Shown here piece by piece: positions 11,770 to 23,929 of a stretch of DNA of 64,000 bases. The DNA is taken from contig OY986435.1 in NCBI GenBank assembly GCA_963920525.1, positions 179,026,266 through 179,090,265 on the forward strand, read 5' to 3'. Position numbers and translations under genes: made by a program. Below the pieces are notes generated by a model that saw nothing but the letters and a program-made list of their open reading frames with translations, was not told where the DNA came from and did not search any database. Source of the DNA: Dichetophora obliterata. Taxonomy: Eukaryota; Arthropoda; Insecta; Diptera; Sciomyzidae. Numbering within the stretch: the stretch's first letter is position 1; every line of letters starts with the position of its first letter.

Positions 11770-12263
11770 TCAAATACCGCTGAACCGATCTTTATAACAT
11801 TTTCAGGGAAATTGAAATACCATCTTGAGAGTGCTCCTGGTGAGTGAGAGTTTGGTGGCGATTGGACAAGGGGGCGTGGTACCTCCCATTCAGCCCAAAT
11901 TTATGCTATCGCCCACAAACTATAAAAAATGCAATGTATCGGACGGTTTTAATCGAAAAAAAACTACAATTTTGTTTAGATTGTTACCATTGGCAACTGT
12001 ACTAAAAATGGGCGTGGTCGAACTTTATATACGCCTACTTTTTCGAAATCATGCCAATTCCTAAGTTGTACAAGTTTTGATAGCTAACTATATATATAAA
12101 TGTTGCCACGCCTATTTTTACCGCCAAAAAATTCAATGGCGAAATCATGCTAATTCCTGAAATGTTTACATTTTGATAGTGAAAGTTGGTATATAGGTGC
12201 ATTGGGACCAAGTAGCGATCACTATATATATATAAATGTTGCCACGCTTAATTTTTCCGCCTA
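11770..12263 (+). mobile_element. Helitron-related fragment
   Basis: It contains the wording shared by the Helitrons in this window: GCTGAACCGATCTTTATAAC, CAAGGGGGCGTGGTACCTCC and AAAAATGGGCGTGGTCGAAC. It lacks the TC-starting 5' end and abuts a complete small copy. It also has two GTTGCCACGC blocks, each after a TATATATATAAAT run. Confidence 0.65.
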
Positions 12264-12731
12264 TCTATCTTTATAAAAAAATTAATATGTGTATGTGTGT
12301 ATATCACGTAAAGACTCTGAAACCGCTGAACCAATTTTTATGCAATTTCCAGAGAAACCGGTAGCAAAGTCTTCAAAATGTTATTGTGAAGTCTGGTGCT
12401 GGTTGATAAAAGGGGCGTGGCACCTCAAATATACCCCAAATTTTTCGCTATCGAATAGTTTTGGAATAATAGGTCGCACAGCATCGGAAATCGGTTTCGT
12501 GAAACTTTAGGAAGTTATTAAACGCATACCAAGGATGGTTTTTGCATTATGAAAGGGGGCGTGGCACTACCTAAACAACCTTAATTTGCTTTATCGAATA
12601 TCTTTACAATTATAGATCGCATAGCCTCGGAATTCGGTATTCGACCACAATTTATACGTTCTGTTCCACTCATAACATTTTATGGGCGTCGAACAAGGGG
12701 GCGTGGTAGTAACGAGTCGGGTTTCAGCTAG
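12264..12731 (+). mobile_element. Small Helitron, 468 bp
   Basis: It starts TCTATCTTTATAAAAAAA and ends GGGTTTCAGCTAG followed by T, matching the Helitron rule of a TC start, a CTRR end and no target duplication. The interior has repeated GGGGGCGTGGCACTACC-like blocks. It encodes no Rep/helicase and is non-autonomous. Confidence 0.75.
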
Positions 12732-13074
12732 TTAAAAAAAGTGAAAAATTGGGAAAATATCGAAATAAAAATTAACAATAAAGCAGGAGAACAGTAACAT
12801 AGGTGCGCCTAGATTATGGTGTGTAAATTTTACTCACTAGAACTTATTAGGGACATTTTTTCTGTAGGGTAGCAGCGATACCAGCGTGAAAAAAACCTCG
12901 AAACACACAAATTTTCTATACGATTTTTGTATTAAGCCAAAATCCTAGCCCAGCTTGAAGTTGAAAAGTGTGTAAAATTTACACAAAGAACCGACTAAGG
13001 TTCAATCAAATAATGATTAACTGTTACCACCATATAAAACAAATTCACAAAACTACTTACGAAACTGATCGAGA

Positions 13075-13310
13075 ACTGGACCAACGAGTTTTATGCCGAC
13101 TCTGATCTGCTCATTTTTCAAGAAGCCTTATATGGCAGTTCTCAATGCCTCTCAGAGGTTCGCCATTGTCTGCAGAGAGGTGACGGCCGAGCAGAAATAT
13201 TAACTCAAATAAAAAAAACATTCTTTCTCAGGTTGGATTTGAGCCCGTGCTACCGCTGTTATTTTGCATACGGGCTGCGCACTATAACCAGTAAGCCACG
13301 GCTGCATCTT
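13075..13310 (-). mobile_element. tRNA-derived SINE
   Basis: On the minus strand a pol III promoter head has A box TGGCTTACTGGTTATAGTGC and B box GGGCTCAAATCC about 50 nt apart. A body containing GTCACCTCTCTGCAGACAATG and a CTGAGAGGCATTGAG block follows. The body wording (on the plus strand, CTCTCAGAGGTTCGCCATTG) resembles a repeat I associate with tephritid flies, but that link is from memory. It has no long poly-A tail. Confidence 0.6.
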
Positions 13311-14200
13311 TAGTAAACTATAATAAAAATAATAATTTCCTTATATTTTATCAGTGTTTTCCATACATAGAAACGATTTTTAAAAACAATAATTGATTCT
13401 CATTTGTGCATTATCAAAATATTATATTAAAAATTTTTTTTTTAAATTATAAGAGAACGCCGAACTAGGACCTAAATTTCGTCCTCAAACTAAATCTCTA
13501 CTAAATACCGACCAGTGGTGCCCCTAAAACCGACCAGAAAATTTTTTGGTCGAATTTGATTAGAAAAACAAAGAAACAATTTATAAAATTTATGAAAAAT
13601 TTTTTTTCCGAATATTTTAATAAAAAATTGTACATTTTCTATGTTTTTCCATACAAAAGAATTTTTGTGCAGTCTTCTAATAAGCTTATCCGATTGGAAT
13701 TAAAATTTGTTAACTTATACTAGCAGGTCACAGTTGTCTGCGACTATGCCACTGAAGTTTTTCTATCCATCTCCTTAAGGCGATACTTGCTCGAGTCTGA
13801 TGTGTTTTTAGTTTTTTTTTTGCTGCGCTGAGCTGAGTACAACAAGAAATTAAAAGAGAAGAACTTGGAGTTTATTGGGATGATATCTTAGAAAATACTA
13901 AACACTTTCATTAAATACCTATATTGCTTGCTAAAATTTCGAAAGGAAAATACTCCTAAATAATGCTGTAGCACAAAAATGATTTAAAAAATTTTTTTCA
14001 TAAAAATCAGCCCAGTTCTTTTGAAGTAAAATGGTAACATTAAATTTTGCACTTCAGTTTTTTATTAAAGTGTAGATATAGATAATACTTTTGTGTAAAA
14101 TGAGTGATTTGGCGCCAGCTATTTTGTTTAATGCCGAATACAAGAAAGCGCTATAGCAAAAATCTCTTACAAAACTGAAAAAAATCCAAATTCGCTCATC
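13311..14200. other. AT-rich non-coding stretch
   Basis: CAGTGGTGCCCC near 13513 resembles one hAT end, without a partner. Nothing else was recognised. Confidence 0.45.
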
Positions 14201-14208
14201 CTATTAGC

Positions 14209-14382
14209 CACGGTATAACTAGACAAGGTAGTTTTAAGGCTGAATGTGTTCTCTTTTTTAGTGGCCAGGACTGTCAAAATTAGCCATTTTGTCATTTTTG
14301 CTATCTTATCGTATTCTCATCGGTTTGACAGTTTCGGTCATCGGCTTTCCGCCCTAACACTACCTTATCTGGTTATACCATG
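14209..14382. mobile_element. hAT-type MITE, copy 2, 174 bp
   Basis: Termini CACGGTATAACTAGACAAGG and the inverse of CATGGTATAACCAGATAAGG are flanked by a perfect 8-bp duplication CTATTAGC (14201-14208 and 14383-14390). The ends belong to the same family as the copy at 11019; the interior is shorter. Confidence 0.9.
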
Positions 14383-14390
14383 CTATTAGC

Positions 14391-15377
14391 ATGAAAATAA
14401 GCAGTTTTCGGGTACGATTAGTGTTTTTGATATATCTATTTTGCTAGATATATCAAGGTCGCGTCGCTGCACAGTGGTTAAGCCCATGCAAAATTTGTCA
14501 ATACATAAACATACAAATTTGCCGTGGATCAAAAGGCTCAATTTGATATATGAATTCGAATTTCATGTTCTTTTGGATAACATGCCTACATACCGACTTT
14601 GTTCCATTTCGTCGCTCACGTGACAAACTGTCATAATCCACATTTTAAAAATATTTCTCTGCTTCTTTTGGACACGCGACCACCCTAATATTTTATAGTG
14701 TCTTGAATTGTGTAACTACTTAATCACGTACGTCGGTTTGTGAAAACTTTCTTTTTCTTTTTAATATATTTTAGAGGTCGTAACCCAAACTTTTTATAAG
14801 AAAAATTCATTAAAGCAACAATATTTTTTATTTAATATTGCTTTTAATATAAACGTTTATTATGTACTATACAAAGAACAAAAACAAGTCCAAAAATTTA
14901 CATTGCAAACAATTTAAATAAAACTATATTATTTATGTAAAATAAAGTAGATTTTATAGTAAATGGAAACAAATGTTGAGATATAAAGAATTAAAAGTAA
15001 AAACACATCAAAAAATATGCCACAACTTTAAAATTATATTAAATGTTATTTCACAAGGATATCCTGATTTTTTTTATTTTAATCACTTTTTTAAATTATT
15101 AAAATGCCAAATTTAAAAATATTTATTGGATTGTGCAAAATAGCTACTTAGCTTTTTAATCTTTGAAAAAAACCGAGGTTACTTGACCGAACCTCGATTT
15201 TTGCACTATTCCGACGTCAATGTTGACTGCATTTTAAAAACCGATACAGATGCCAATTCTTTAATTTTAAACCAGTGCCAATGCCGATGCTAATGTTGAT
15301 TAATCACTCTAACACTACTTAAAATTGAATTTAAATAAAAAAAATTATTTATAAAAAATCTTTGTATTTTTTTTTAA
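14391..15377. other. AT-rich non-coding stretch
   Basis: Around 15230-15300 there is a small degenerate repeat of CCGATRCnnATGCCAAT type. No gene recognised. Confidence 0.45.
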
Positions 15378-15797
15378 TCTATATAAATAAAAATCAAATG
15401 TCGTTCGTTGGTAATTGCATCAGTTGAGAACGGCTGAACCGATTTGGATAATTTTTTTTTTAAAATGTTCGTAATAGTCCAACTTAGGTTTTTACGGAAA
15501 GAAAAATTGACCACGCCCACTTTGCGCCCACTTTTTTTGATTTATCTAAAATCGGAAAACGGCTGGACCGATTTGGATAATTTTTTTTTAATGTTCATAG
15601 GAATCCAATTTAAGTTTTGTCGGAAAGAAAAATTGACCACGCCCACTTTTGCGCCCACTTTTTTCAATTTATCTAAAATCGGAAAACGGCTGGACCGATT
15701 TGGATAATTTTTTTTTCAAATGTTCGTAGTAATCCAATTTAAGTGTTTACTGAAAGAAAAATTGGCCACGCCCACTTTTGCGCCCACTGTTTTGATA
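15378..15797 (+). mobile_element. Helitron 5' fragment with tandem units
   Basis: It begins TCTATATAAATAAAAATC after AA and then has three roughly 125-bp units. Each carries CGGCTGRACCGATTTGG, a poly-T run, GAAAGAAAAATTG and CCACGCCCACTTT. It stops abruptly where the next Helitron starts, so its 3' end is missing. Confidence 0.65.
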
Positions 15798-17644
15798 TCT
15801 ATATATATAAAATTAAGTGGCAAAACTTCCTGTTCGCATACTCCTCCTAGACGGCTTGCCCGATTTCAATGAAATTTTCAGGGGTGATTGGGGTCTGTGT
15901 GGAGGGTGCACATAAGAAATTGCATGTGTGTATCTTTGCAGGTTTTGTACCACACCCCCTTTTGTCGCCCACAAATCAATAAAAATGCTGTATTTAAGAC
16001 GGTTTTGGTCGTATGAAATTAAAATTTGGTAAATAAGTTCGTATGATAACTATAATTAACTTTGAAAAAATGGGCGTGGTCACAATTCATCTACGCCTAC
16101 TTTAAAGAAAATATCAAAATACTTCGAAACCATTGGTCCGATTGAGCTCAAATTTTGTAAGTACGCTTTGCTTTGAGTGCGAGATGGGTTAAGGGGCAAT
16201 GCCACACCCCCTTTTACCTCCCACATATAAATAAAAAATTGTTGTTATCGAATAGCTTTAGTTAAAGTTATGGGTAGCACAGCTTAGAAATTCGGTATTT
16301 GACCACAATTTAGACGTACCGTTTCTGTGATGAAATTTTATGGGAGTGGACAAGGGGGAGGGGCACCTCCGATACAACCCAAATTTGTGATATCGAATAG
16401 CTTTGAAGTTATAGGAATTCATCTTTGCAATTCAGTTTTTGACCTCAATTTGCACATGCAGTTTCAATGGTTTTATTTTATGGGCGTTGGACAGGGAGGC
16501 GTGACATCTCCCTTACAACCCAAATTTGCGATATCGTATTGCTTTGAAGTTATAGGTTGACAGCGTAAGAATTCGGTATTCGACCTAAATTTATACATGC
16601 ATTTTCAATACTTACATTTTGTCGTCGTAGGGCAAATGGGAGTGGCACTTCCCATACAACCCAACTTTGTGCTATCAAATAGTTTTAGAGTTATAAGTCG
16701 TACAACGCCGAAATTCAGTATTCGATCTCAATGTACACATGCAGTTTCATTGTTTCAATCTATGTTCATTGGTAAGAGGGGCGTGGCACCTCCCATTTAA
16801 CGTAAATTTGCGATATTGAATATCAGCGTCAGAATTCAGTATTCGGCCCCAATTTATACATGCAGTTTCATTAATTACATTTTATGGGCGTACGACAAGG
16901 GGGCGTGAAACCTCCTATTTAACCCAAATTAGAGATATCAAATAGCATTGGGGTTATAGGTCTCACAGCTTTGGAATTCAGTATTGGACCTCAATGTACA
17001 CATGCAGTTTCATTGATTACATTTTATGAGCGTTGATCAAGGGGGAGTGGCACCTCCCATACAACGAAAATTTGTGATATCGAATAGCTTTGTAGTTCAA
17101 GGTCGCACAGCGTCGGAACTCAGTATTCGACCAAAATTTACGCTTGCAGATTTACTGATCAAATTTTTTAGAGTTTGTCGGGGGGGGGCGTGACACCTCC
17201 AATTTAACCCAAATTTGCGATATCGAATAGATTTGGAGTTATAGGTAACTCAGCCTCAAAATTCAGTATTCGACCTCAATGTACTCATGCAGTTTCATTG
17301 CTAAAATTTTATGGGCGTAGGGAAAAGGAGAGTGGCACCTCCCATACAATCAAAATTTGTGCTATCGAATAGTTTTGGAGTTATATGTCGCACAGTTTTG
17401 GAATTCGGTATTCGACCTCCATGTAGACATCCAGTTTAATTGATTACATTCTATTAGCGGTGATGAAGAGAGAGTGGCACTTCCTATACAACCCAAATTT
17501 GTTATATCGAATAGCTTTGTGGATATAGGTCGCACAGTCTCAGAATTCAGTATTTGACCTCAATTTAGACATGCTGTTTAACTGATAACATTTTATGGGC
17601 GTTTGAATAGGGAGAGTGGCAGCAACGCGCCGGGTTTCAGCTAG
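15798..17644 (+). mobile_element. Helitron, 1,847 bp, non-autonomous
   Basis: It starts TCTATATATATAAAATTAAG after an A and ends CGCCGGGTTTCAGCTAG before a T, so both Helitron termini are present and there is no target duplication. It has no Rep/helicase ORF; the open frames seen inside are by-products of the internal tandem array. It appears to be inserted at the right edge of an older 5' Helitron fragment. Confidence 0.8.
16240..17620 (+). repeat. Tandem array, about 142-bp unit, 9-10 copies
   Basis: Each unit has ATGGGCGTnGRnAAGGGGGMG, TGGCACCTCCCATACAACCC, AAATTTGYGATATCGAATAG, a GGTCGCACAGC-like block, GAATTCRGTATTCGACCTCA and CATGCAGTTTCATTG. Unit starts fall near 16340, 16482, 16628, 16760, 16884, 17026, 17168, 17311, 17452 and 17596. 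The units have diverged by substitutions while their length stayed almost constant. Confidence 0.85.
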
Positions 17645-17645
17645 T

Positions 17646-19700
17646 AGATAAATAATTTTACTTTAAAACCAGTACCACTTTTTTTAAAACAAAAATTTGA
17701 AGCCCTAAATCCAATACCGCTTTCAAAATAGCTCACTTTTAAATTGTTTGATCAAATTTGAAGTATCGTTTGAAGCACCTACACATATGAAAACGTCAAC
17801 ATTTTTATGTGCGAAAGAAGTTCTAACAAAAATGTTTGCTAAATATATGAGATTAAAACGTGATCTTTGAAATAAGATATCAACATATAAAATCCTTTCA
17901 GAACTTCAAGAAATACGAAGGATGAGTCATGTGAATAAAATGTTGAAGTGTGTAAATAAATTTTTGTTTTTTAGAACATCCTTTTTATATGTAAAGATGG
18001 CGCTGAAGCTGGTATGCTTAAAAAAGGAGAAAATTTGGCCACATTATAGCTCGGCTCCAGATTGTCTGAAAACAAATGCACTCGAAAGAAGACCCTTGAA
18101 CACACATTACTTACCAAAATGGAATGGAGATATGAAAAACAAAGAAAATTATGAAGCGTGAATGAGAAAATCAAAAAATGTACGTTTTTTTGACCGTATT
18201 GTTGAGTGAAGGAACTAGACAAATTTTTCCAAGACGCTAATTTTAGTAAATGGAGTGCAGAATTAATTACATTATAAGTAATAAAAAAAAAATATTAAAT
18301 TCGGCCGATTAGTTTGTTGGCCCGTTTTAAAAAGCATATGTTTCGAGAAAAACGCGTTTAAAGTTACTGTGCTCAGTTAAAGGTGCTCTGCGTACCGGGT
18401 TTTAAGTGCTGTAGAATCAGCTTCATAGGCGGGATTGATTTGAAAACTTTTACATATTATTGAATAGTTCTACAACAATAATCAATAAAAAACAGTTAAA
18501 TTTTTAAAAAATGTTTGCCTGAAACCTCCCTTAATTAAAACGTAGTTGAGTTTTATTTGAGTTGAAGAAGTGGCGCAACTTTGAGTGGAGAATTTGTGGC
18601 ATAGTTATGTCTAATGAACAATAAAAAAATACAAAACAAAATAAAAATAAACAAAGACAAATAAAAGTAAAGAAATGCAAAAACTTCAATAAAACACACA
18701 AAATTATAATGTGTACGATGTGCTTGCTACACATCACCCCCACCGTGAGTTTTGCTCATCACCCCCTTGTAAGTATTTTTTTGTTGTTGATGGTATTTTA
18801 CCTCATTTTACATCTACACATTTTTAAAATCTAGTGAATTTTTTATCCGGAACCCCATTGTTTTTAAATTTAGAAGAAAACTTTTTGATAAAAACTTTTA
18901 CGCTTTTAAAGAACTCCTTAGAATTATGTCTGCATTCTTCCAACACTTAATAAAAACTAGATGCACTTAAATGAAACAGATCACAGCTGTTCATTCACTC
19001 ATATGTCAACATTTTGTATGAAAAATCGACGTGTTACAAATCACCTCACTTCACCCTAATATTTTCGCAGTCGCCTTCAAAATTTGCTGAAAAATTTGAT
19101 TTATCTTGTTGCCAACGTTTTCAACAATCGTTGAAACTATTTTGCAAAATGACATTTCGAGAAAAAATATTCAAACATTATTTTTTGTTCTACATCATAT
19201 TGCAATTATGTCGTATTAAGGAATAGGAGTTTCTTAAATTTATTTAAGGCAGTACGCTAGTCTCCTGAAAAGGATTTTTCTCGAAACTGCTTTTTTCGAA
19301 ACGTTTGTCACAAAATCTCGAGTTATAATTGACCGATTTTCTTAAAATTTGGTACGAAACATTCTTAATATATCCCTCTATGGTAGAACTATCAAAATTT
19401 TTAATATTATTTTAAAATTCAGTTTTTTTGGATTGACAGTTTTTTTTCCTAGTTCTTACCAAAGTGACATTTGTACTTATAAAGAATCAATTTTTTTTTA
19501 GATGGCCGGATGGGTGGAAAGCGTGATAAGATAAACACGGTTTTTTCTCTCCTCTACTTCAACAGCGTGTAACTTCGTTAAAAATTGTTTTTGAAGTGAA
19601 ACTTCTTTAGCACATTTGTGGTTTGAAACTGGATGAAATGCAAAATGACATAAAAAACAAGTATATACAAAAAAACCACAGCTTAGTACTACTTTCTATA
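17646..19700. other. AT-rich non-coding stretch
   Basis: No gene recognised. CTCATCACCCCC occurs twice near 18730-18765. TTTCGAGAAAAACGCGTTTA near 18341 is a phrase seen in dispersed fly repeats. Open frames on both strands near 17922-18222 overlap each other and show no domain. Confidence 0.45.
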
Positions 19701-19709
19701 CGCTTAGCA

Positions 19710-19935
19710 CTCAAAATAATAAGCCTCGCTCTAAAATATTTGTGTGTAAATATTAATAAAAAATATTAAAAAAAAATAATATTCGTCCATTATACGAATT
19801 TTATTCGTAGTTTTCAGTTACGAATAGGATTCATAGAATCGACATATATTAGTATAATTAACGAATATTTGATTCGTATTCGTACACATGTATATTATAC
19901 GAAAGCATTTGTTACATTTACGAGGGATCATAATA
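19710..19935 (+). mobile_element. Fragment of the ACGAAT-rich TIR family
   Basis: AATATTTGTGTGTAAATATT, then ATTCGTAGTTTTCAGTTACG, then many ATTCGT/ACGAAT words. This reproduces, in reverse orientation, the right end of the element at 23930. No matching second terminus was found. Confidence 0.6.
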
Positions 19936-20204
19936 TCTAATAAAAAAAAACATTCTGTCTGAGCTGGAGTTTCAACTTCGGCTTCAAATATTACTTAGTC
20001 AAGACCTTAAAAGGTGATTGAAAATGGCCGATGCGTTAAAAATATATGGTCCAATTAACAGAAAAAGAACCGTATTTCTATTTTTGCCTACATCTAAAAA
20101 CTTGACCTGATAGAAAACGGATTTTAAATAAGCACACGAAAGTACATACATATAGACCTACTTTCGTCGATTGCATTTAAAACATTCACCTTTAAATCAT
20201 TCTT

Positions 20205-20660
20205 CAATCAAAGAATGACTCTGATCAAGAATATATATGCACTTTTATACCGGCCGCGCCTTCTTTTGTGCGTTACAAACGTTTTTACAATATACCTTGA
20301 CCTATTCAGGTGTAGGGTATTTACAGATTCGGGATCGCGCATTAAAAAACAAACAAACGAAACAGTAAGCGAATAAAAACTGCTACCAAGAAGTATAGAC
20401 AGCTACTAAAACTTCGTTTCTTTCCTTTTGTTTTAAACTATAAAAATTTTCTATAAGCGCGTCATGTATTTTTTACGTATAAAAGATATATTTAAAGTCA
20501 TGGAGTACACCAGAGCAATGGGAAAAAATTGTAAGACCATGAAGGTACAGAATATTTAAAATTTTTTTAAAACATTTTTAAAACGATTGTAACGCACAAA
20601 AAGAGGCGTTGCCTGTATAAAAAAGTATATATATTCTTGATTAGCGTCATTCCCTAAGTG
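20205..20660. mobile_element. Foldback element, about 80-bp arms
   Basis: The left arm (about 20205-20290) and right arm (about 20577-20660) are inverted copies sharing TCAAGAATATATAT, a CAGGCAACGCCTC/CCGGCCGCGCCTTC variant and TTTTTGTGCGTTACAA. The loop has no ORF. The outer ends (GAATGACTCTGATCAAG versus GAATGACGCTAATCAAG) are clear, but no target duplication was read. Confidence 0.65.
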
Positions 20661-20699
20661 AAAAGTGGTTTCGCGATTGCGCATTTGAGTGTTTTAATT

Positions 20700-23590
20700 C
20701 AAATGAATTTGATATTTATATATCAGATTATGCATGCAGGATTATGGCATGCATTGCAAAATTTACACATATACAGACAAATTTGCTATGAACGCATTTA
20801 AATGCGGAAATAAGCTATTTCGTATATTTTTAGAGCTTATTGCTTTACTTCATACGTCATATATTAATCAGATCTGGTAATGATACATAGAAAGAATCAA
20901 CACTGGTAGCCATTTTTTAAAATTGAGTTCGGAAGAGAACCTACAGTTATAAAACAGTTTTGTCATCTGTCCTTATTTCTTCGCTGTAAAGTTCTTCTTT
21001 TTTAGTTATTATTTCAAAATAATATTGTGAACTTTTTTTCACAAAAGTATTTTTGTTGCAAAAATATTGTTAAAATAAAACATTCTTTGAACAAGTGAGT
21101 AGCCTTCATTAAATTATAAAATCCTGCACCCTTACGAAAAAGTAATGGTATAACTTTATACTGTCGGCAAAAGTAAGCTGAGACAAACCGTGCGAGGTAG
21201 AACACATTGAGGCGAACGAATTCGCCGGTTTTTTTAATTATTCTTTTGATGCTTTTGTGTTTTGTGTTTTTATGTTCATAATTAATGGCTTCAATAAGTA
21301 CTTAAATTCGCACTGAAATAAATCAAGTGCGAAAATAGCAGAAAATAATTAAAGCTTTTATAAGGTTTTCTTTCTACAATTCATAAAATAAAAAAAAAAA
21401 ATGCGAAGGTGAATAAAATTTTGCTAAGCTGTTTTTAAATTCAACCTTGTTTGAACGTTGCTTTGTTCAAAAGTTCAGTGATGGGCGTCTACGTGTCGAG
21501 ATTAGGAACAGAAACTCAAAATTGTCAACGAGCTGTCAAAGCTGCTGAATTGCGAATAAGGGTTTGTGTCTGCACTTCACAAAATTCATAGCTGAGCTTT
21601 TTAAAGTAACCGAGAAGTTCATAAGTGTTGCCTAATTTTAATTCTAAAATTCACCAAAAATGTGAAAAAAGCGCTTTTTCCTCAAAAGTGCACCAGTTTT
21701 ATTAGATTTGTTCAATTTATTCAACACTAAATTAAATTATAAGCCTAACCATATTCTTAATTGTCAAATGATTTATTTTTTGAATTGATCCCTCCGAAAC
21801 TAAAAAAAGCACAAAAAATGCATGAGGCACCAAACCTCATGTTTCTTGCACCAAAATTTTCAAAATGCACTACATCTGGTGGAAAATGCACCAAGTTGGC
21901 GACAGCGTGAACAATGCGAAAATTGCTCAAAAATTTATTTAAAATATACAATTCTCCTGAAGATTTTCAAAAAATTTAGAAAATGAAATAATTTGAAAAA
22001 CATAATAATTCAAAACGGAGACAGAAATTTTTCTAATAATTTATTGTATTGCAGGCCTAGAACCAAAACAACATATACAACTTCTGTAAAAAAAAAATAG
22101 CAGTAAGCATTAATACAAACAAATTAAAATTGAAAGAGTTTTTTAGAAAAATCAGTTCATGATTTAATTTTTAAAATATCGAGCCATAACCGCAAAACAA
22201 GTGTAACCAAAAAAACAAAATTTTACAGGAGAAGCAATTTTCTAGCTTTGTCTACATAAGCAGTGCATGTAAACTCGATTTTTGTGATCGGTATCGGATT
22301 AATATTTTAAAGGTTTTGTGAAAACAATATAAAACATTGAATGGGGAATCTTTTCTCATTTCTCAAAATTCACTTAATTGAGCTTTCAGACAAAGGAAAT
22401 TTGATGAACATCGATTTGAAAATGGCAGAGATGTTAGCTTGCAAATTAAAAAATTCAAATTTCAATCGGTTCTTTCTCATCCTAATTCTCAAGAAAGTGT
22501 GTTAGATATGATAAAATCTTTAGTTTTCAAGATATCGCAATAATTTTGATGTCATAATAACTGAAATTTTTACAAAATATTTTCGAAAAATCTTTCGTTT
22601 ACCGTTATTTTTATTAATTAACGATTTTTCATAAAAAATGCGTTGTTCTGAGAAAATCTATAGTTTTCGAGATATAGCCAAAAGTCTCATGTCATAATAA
22701 TGGAACTTTTTCAAGACTTAAGAAGAATATATTAATGTTTAGAATCTAAGTTAAAAAGTTACATTTTTGAATCACAAATTTAAAAAATGTTTTACCAATA
22801 TTTTTTATAATCCTGTTATGCAGTACTTATTAAAAATCAAAATACAGCAAAAGCCAAGCAACTTTATGTCACCATAACAATTACTGTAAGATGATAAAGA
22901 TTAATATTTTTAAAATTTTTTAATTAGCAAGCAAACACAAATATTTTTATATTATGCATTTGAAGATAAAAAAAAATTATTTAATTTTAAGATTTCAAAT
23001 TTTTACATGGTATTTAATATATTTATCGCAGGCGAAGCAGCGGGTATTTGCTAATATTAACATATTTGCTCAATACATGAAAATGAAATGAAAATAAAAA
23101 AATTTAAGATGACAAACCGGGCTTAAAGTGCTTTCAACAAAACAGCAAAAGCAACTAAAATTTGGCAAAACACAAATATGCTGCTCATTTTACTTTAATT
23201 TGTGAATCTTATAAAGGCAACGCAAAGCAGCACTAAAAAAAAATTTAAATATTGAAAATATTTACTGCAAATATTTACTCAAGCTTAAGCAATACTTACT
23301 TCGTAGTCCTACGAACTCATAGGTAAATATTTTATTGCTTTCCTTTTAATTGTTTCTTCTTTATAACGAATGCTGCAAGAATGTTTATCAGAAAATTCCT
23401 CGTGTAGCTTGTTACCAAAAAAAAACAAAATCAACATTAACACAAACGATCCGGAAGCATACTAAAGATTTTGAATTGTCATACCATTTCTAGATGATGT
23501 TATAAATAAACTAAAAATAAAATTTTTTTAACATAAAACGATTTTTTTAAAACTGAACAATTTTATAGCATCTGTTTGCTGCAAAAATAA
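20700..23590. other. Long AT-rich non-coding stretch
   Basis: No coding sequence recognised. TCTAnAGTTTTCRAGATATMGC blocks at about 22515 and 22655 form a diverged repeat pair. GCGAAGCAGCGGGTATTTGC near 23034 resembles a Helitron-type 3' end but has no matching 5' end nearby. Confidence 0.45.
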
Positions 23591-23929
23591 AATTGTCTTT
23601 AAAATATCTGATGCAAACGATTTATAATCATACGATGGTTTTTTTGACACCGAAACATTAGATGCAGAATTAAATATGGTGAAAACAAAATGGGATCAAG
23701 AAGAAGATGCAATGCATCCTTTACCTGCAATAAAAGCATTAAATGTATGCAACAAAGAGTTTTTCTGTCAATTTTTACTCTTTTAAAAATGTAACCACAC
23801 CAGTTACTTCTTTTACTGCAGATCATTACTTTTTAACATTACAAAGGCTTAAAACTTATTTGCGGAAGTCAACAGGACAAGAGAGACCAACTGGCTTAGT
23901 GTTGATGTGTGTGCATCGAAGATTTGATA

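Larger units (their letters stand above)
11685..13002. mobile_element. Probable TIR element invaded by Helitrons
   Basis: AACCTTCATCGGT on the left and AACCTTAGTCGGT (reversed) on the right are each followed inward by a near-palindrome, TGTGTAAATTTTACACAC. A third copy of that palindrome sits near 12820. No target duplication is clear. Helitron-related sequence fills most of the interior. Confidence 0.45.

Noticed and set aside
15444..16800. Several 67-87 codon open frames with repeated GQGGVAPPIQPKF-like wording
   Set aside because: The repetition follows the DNA tandem units of the Helitrons; the frames are short and switch between units, so they are by-products.
16240..17620. CRISPR-like appearance of regularly spaced repeats
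   Set aside because: The whole unit, not a short repeat with unique spacers, is repeated, and the context is an animal Helitron.
23025..23055. Possible Helitron 3' end (GCGAAGCAGCGGGTATTTGCTAA)
   Set aside because: No matching TC-type 5' end or shared interior sequence was found, so the match is too short to call.
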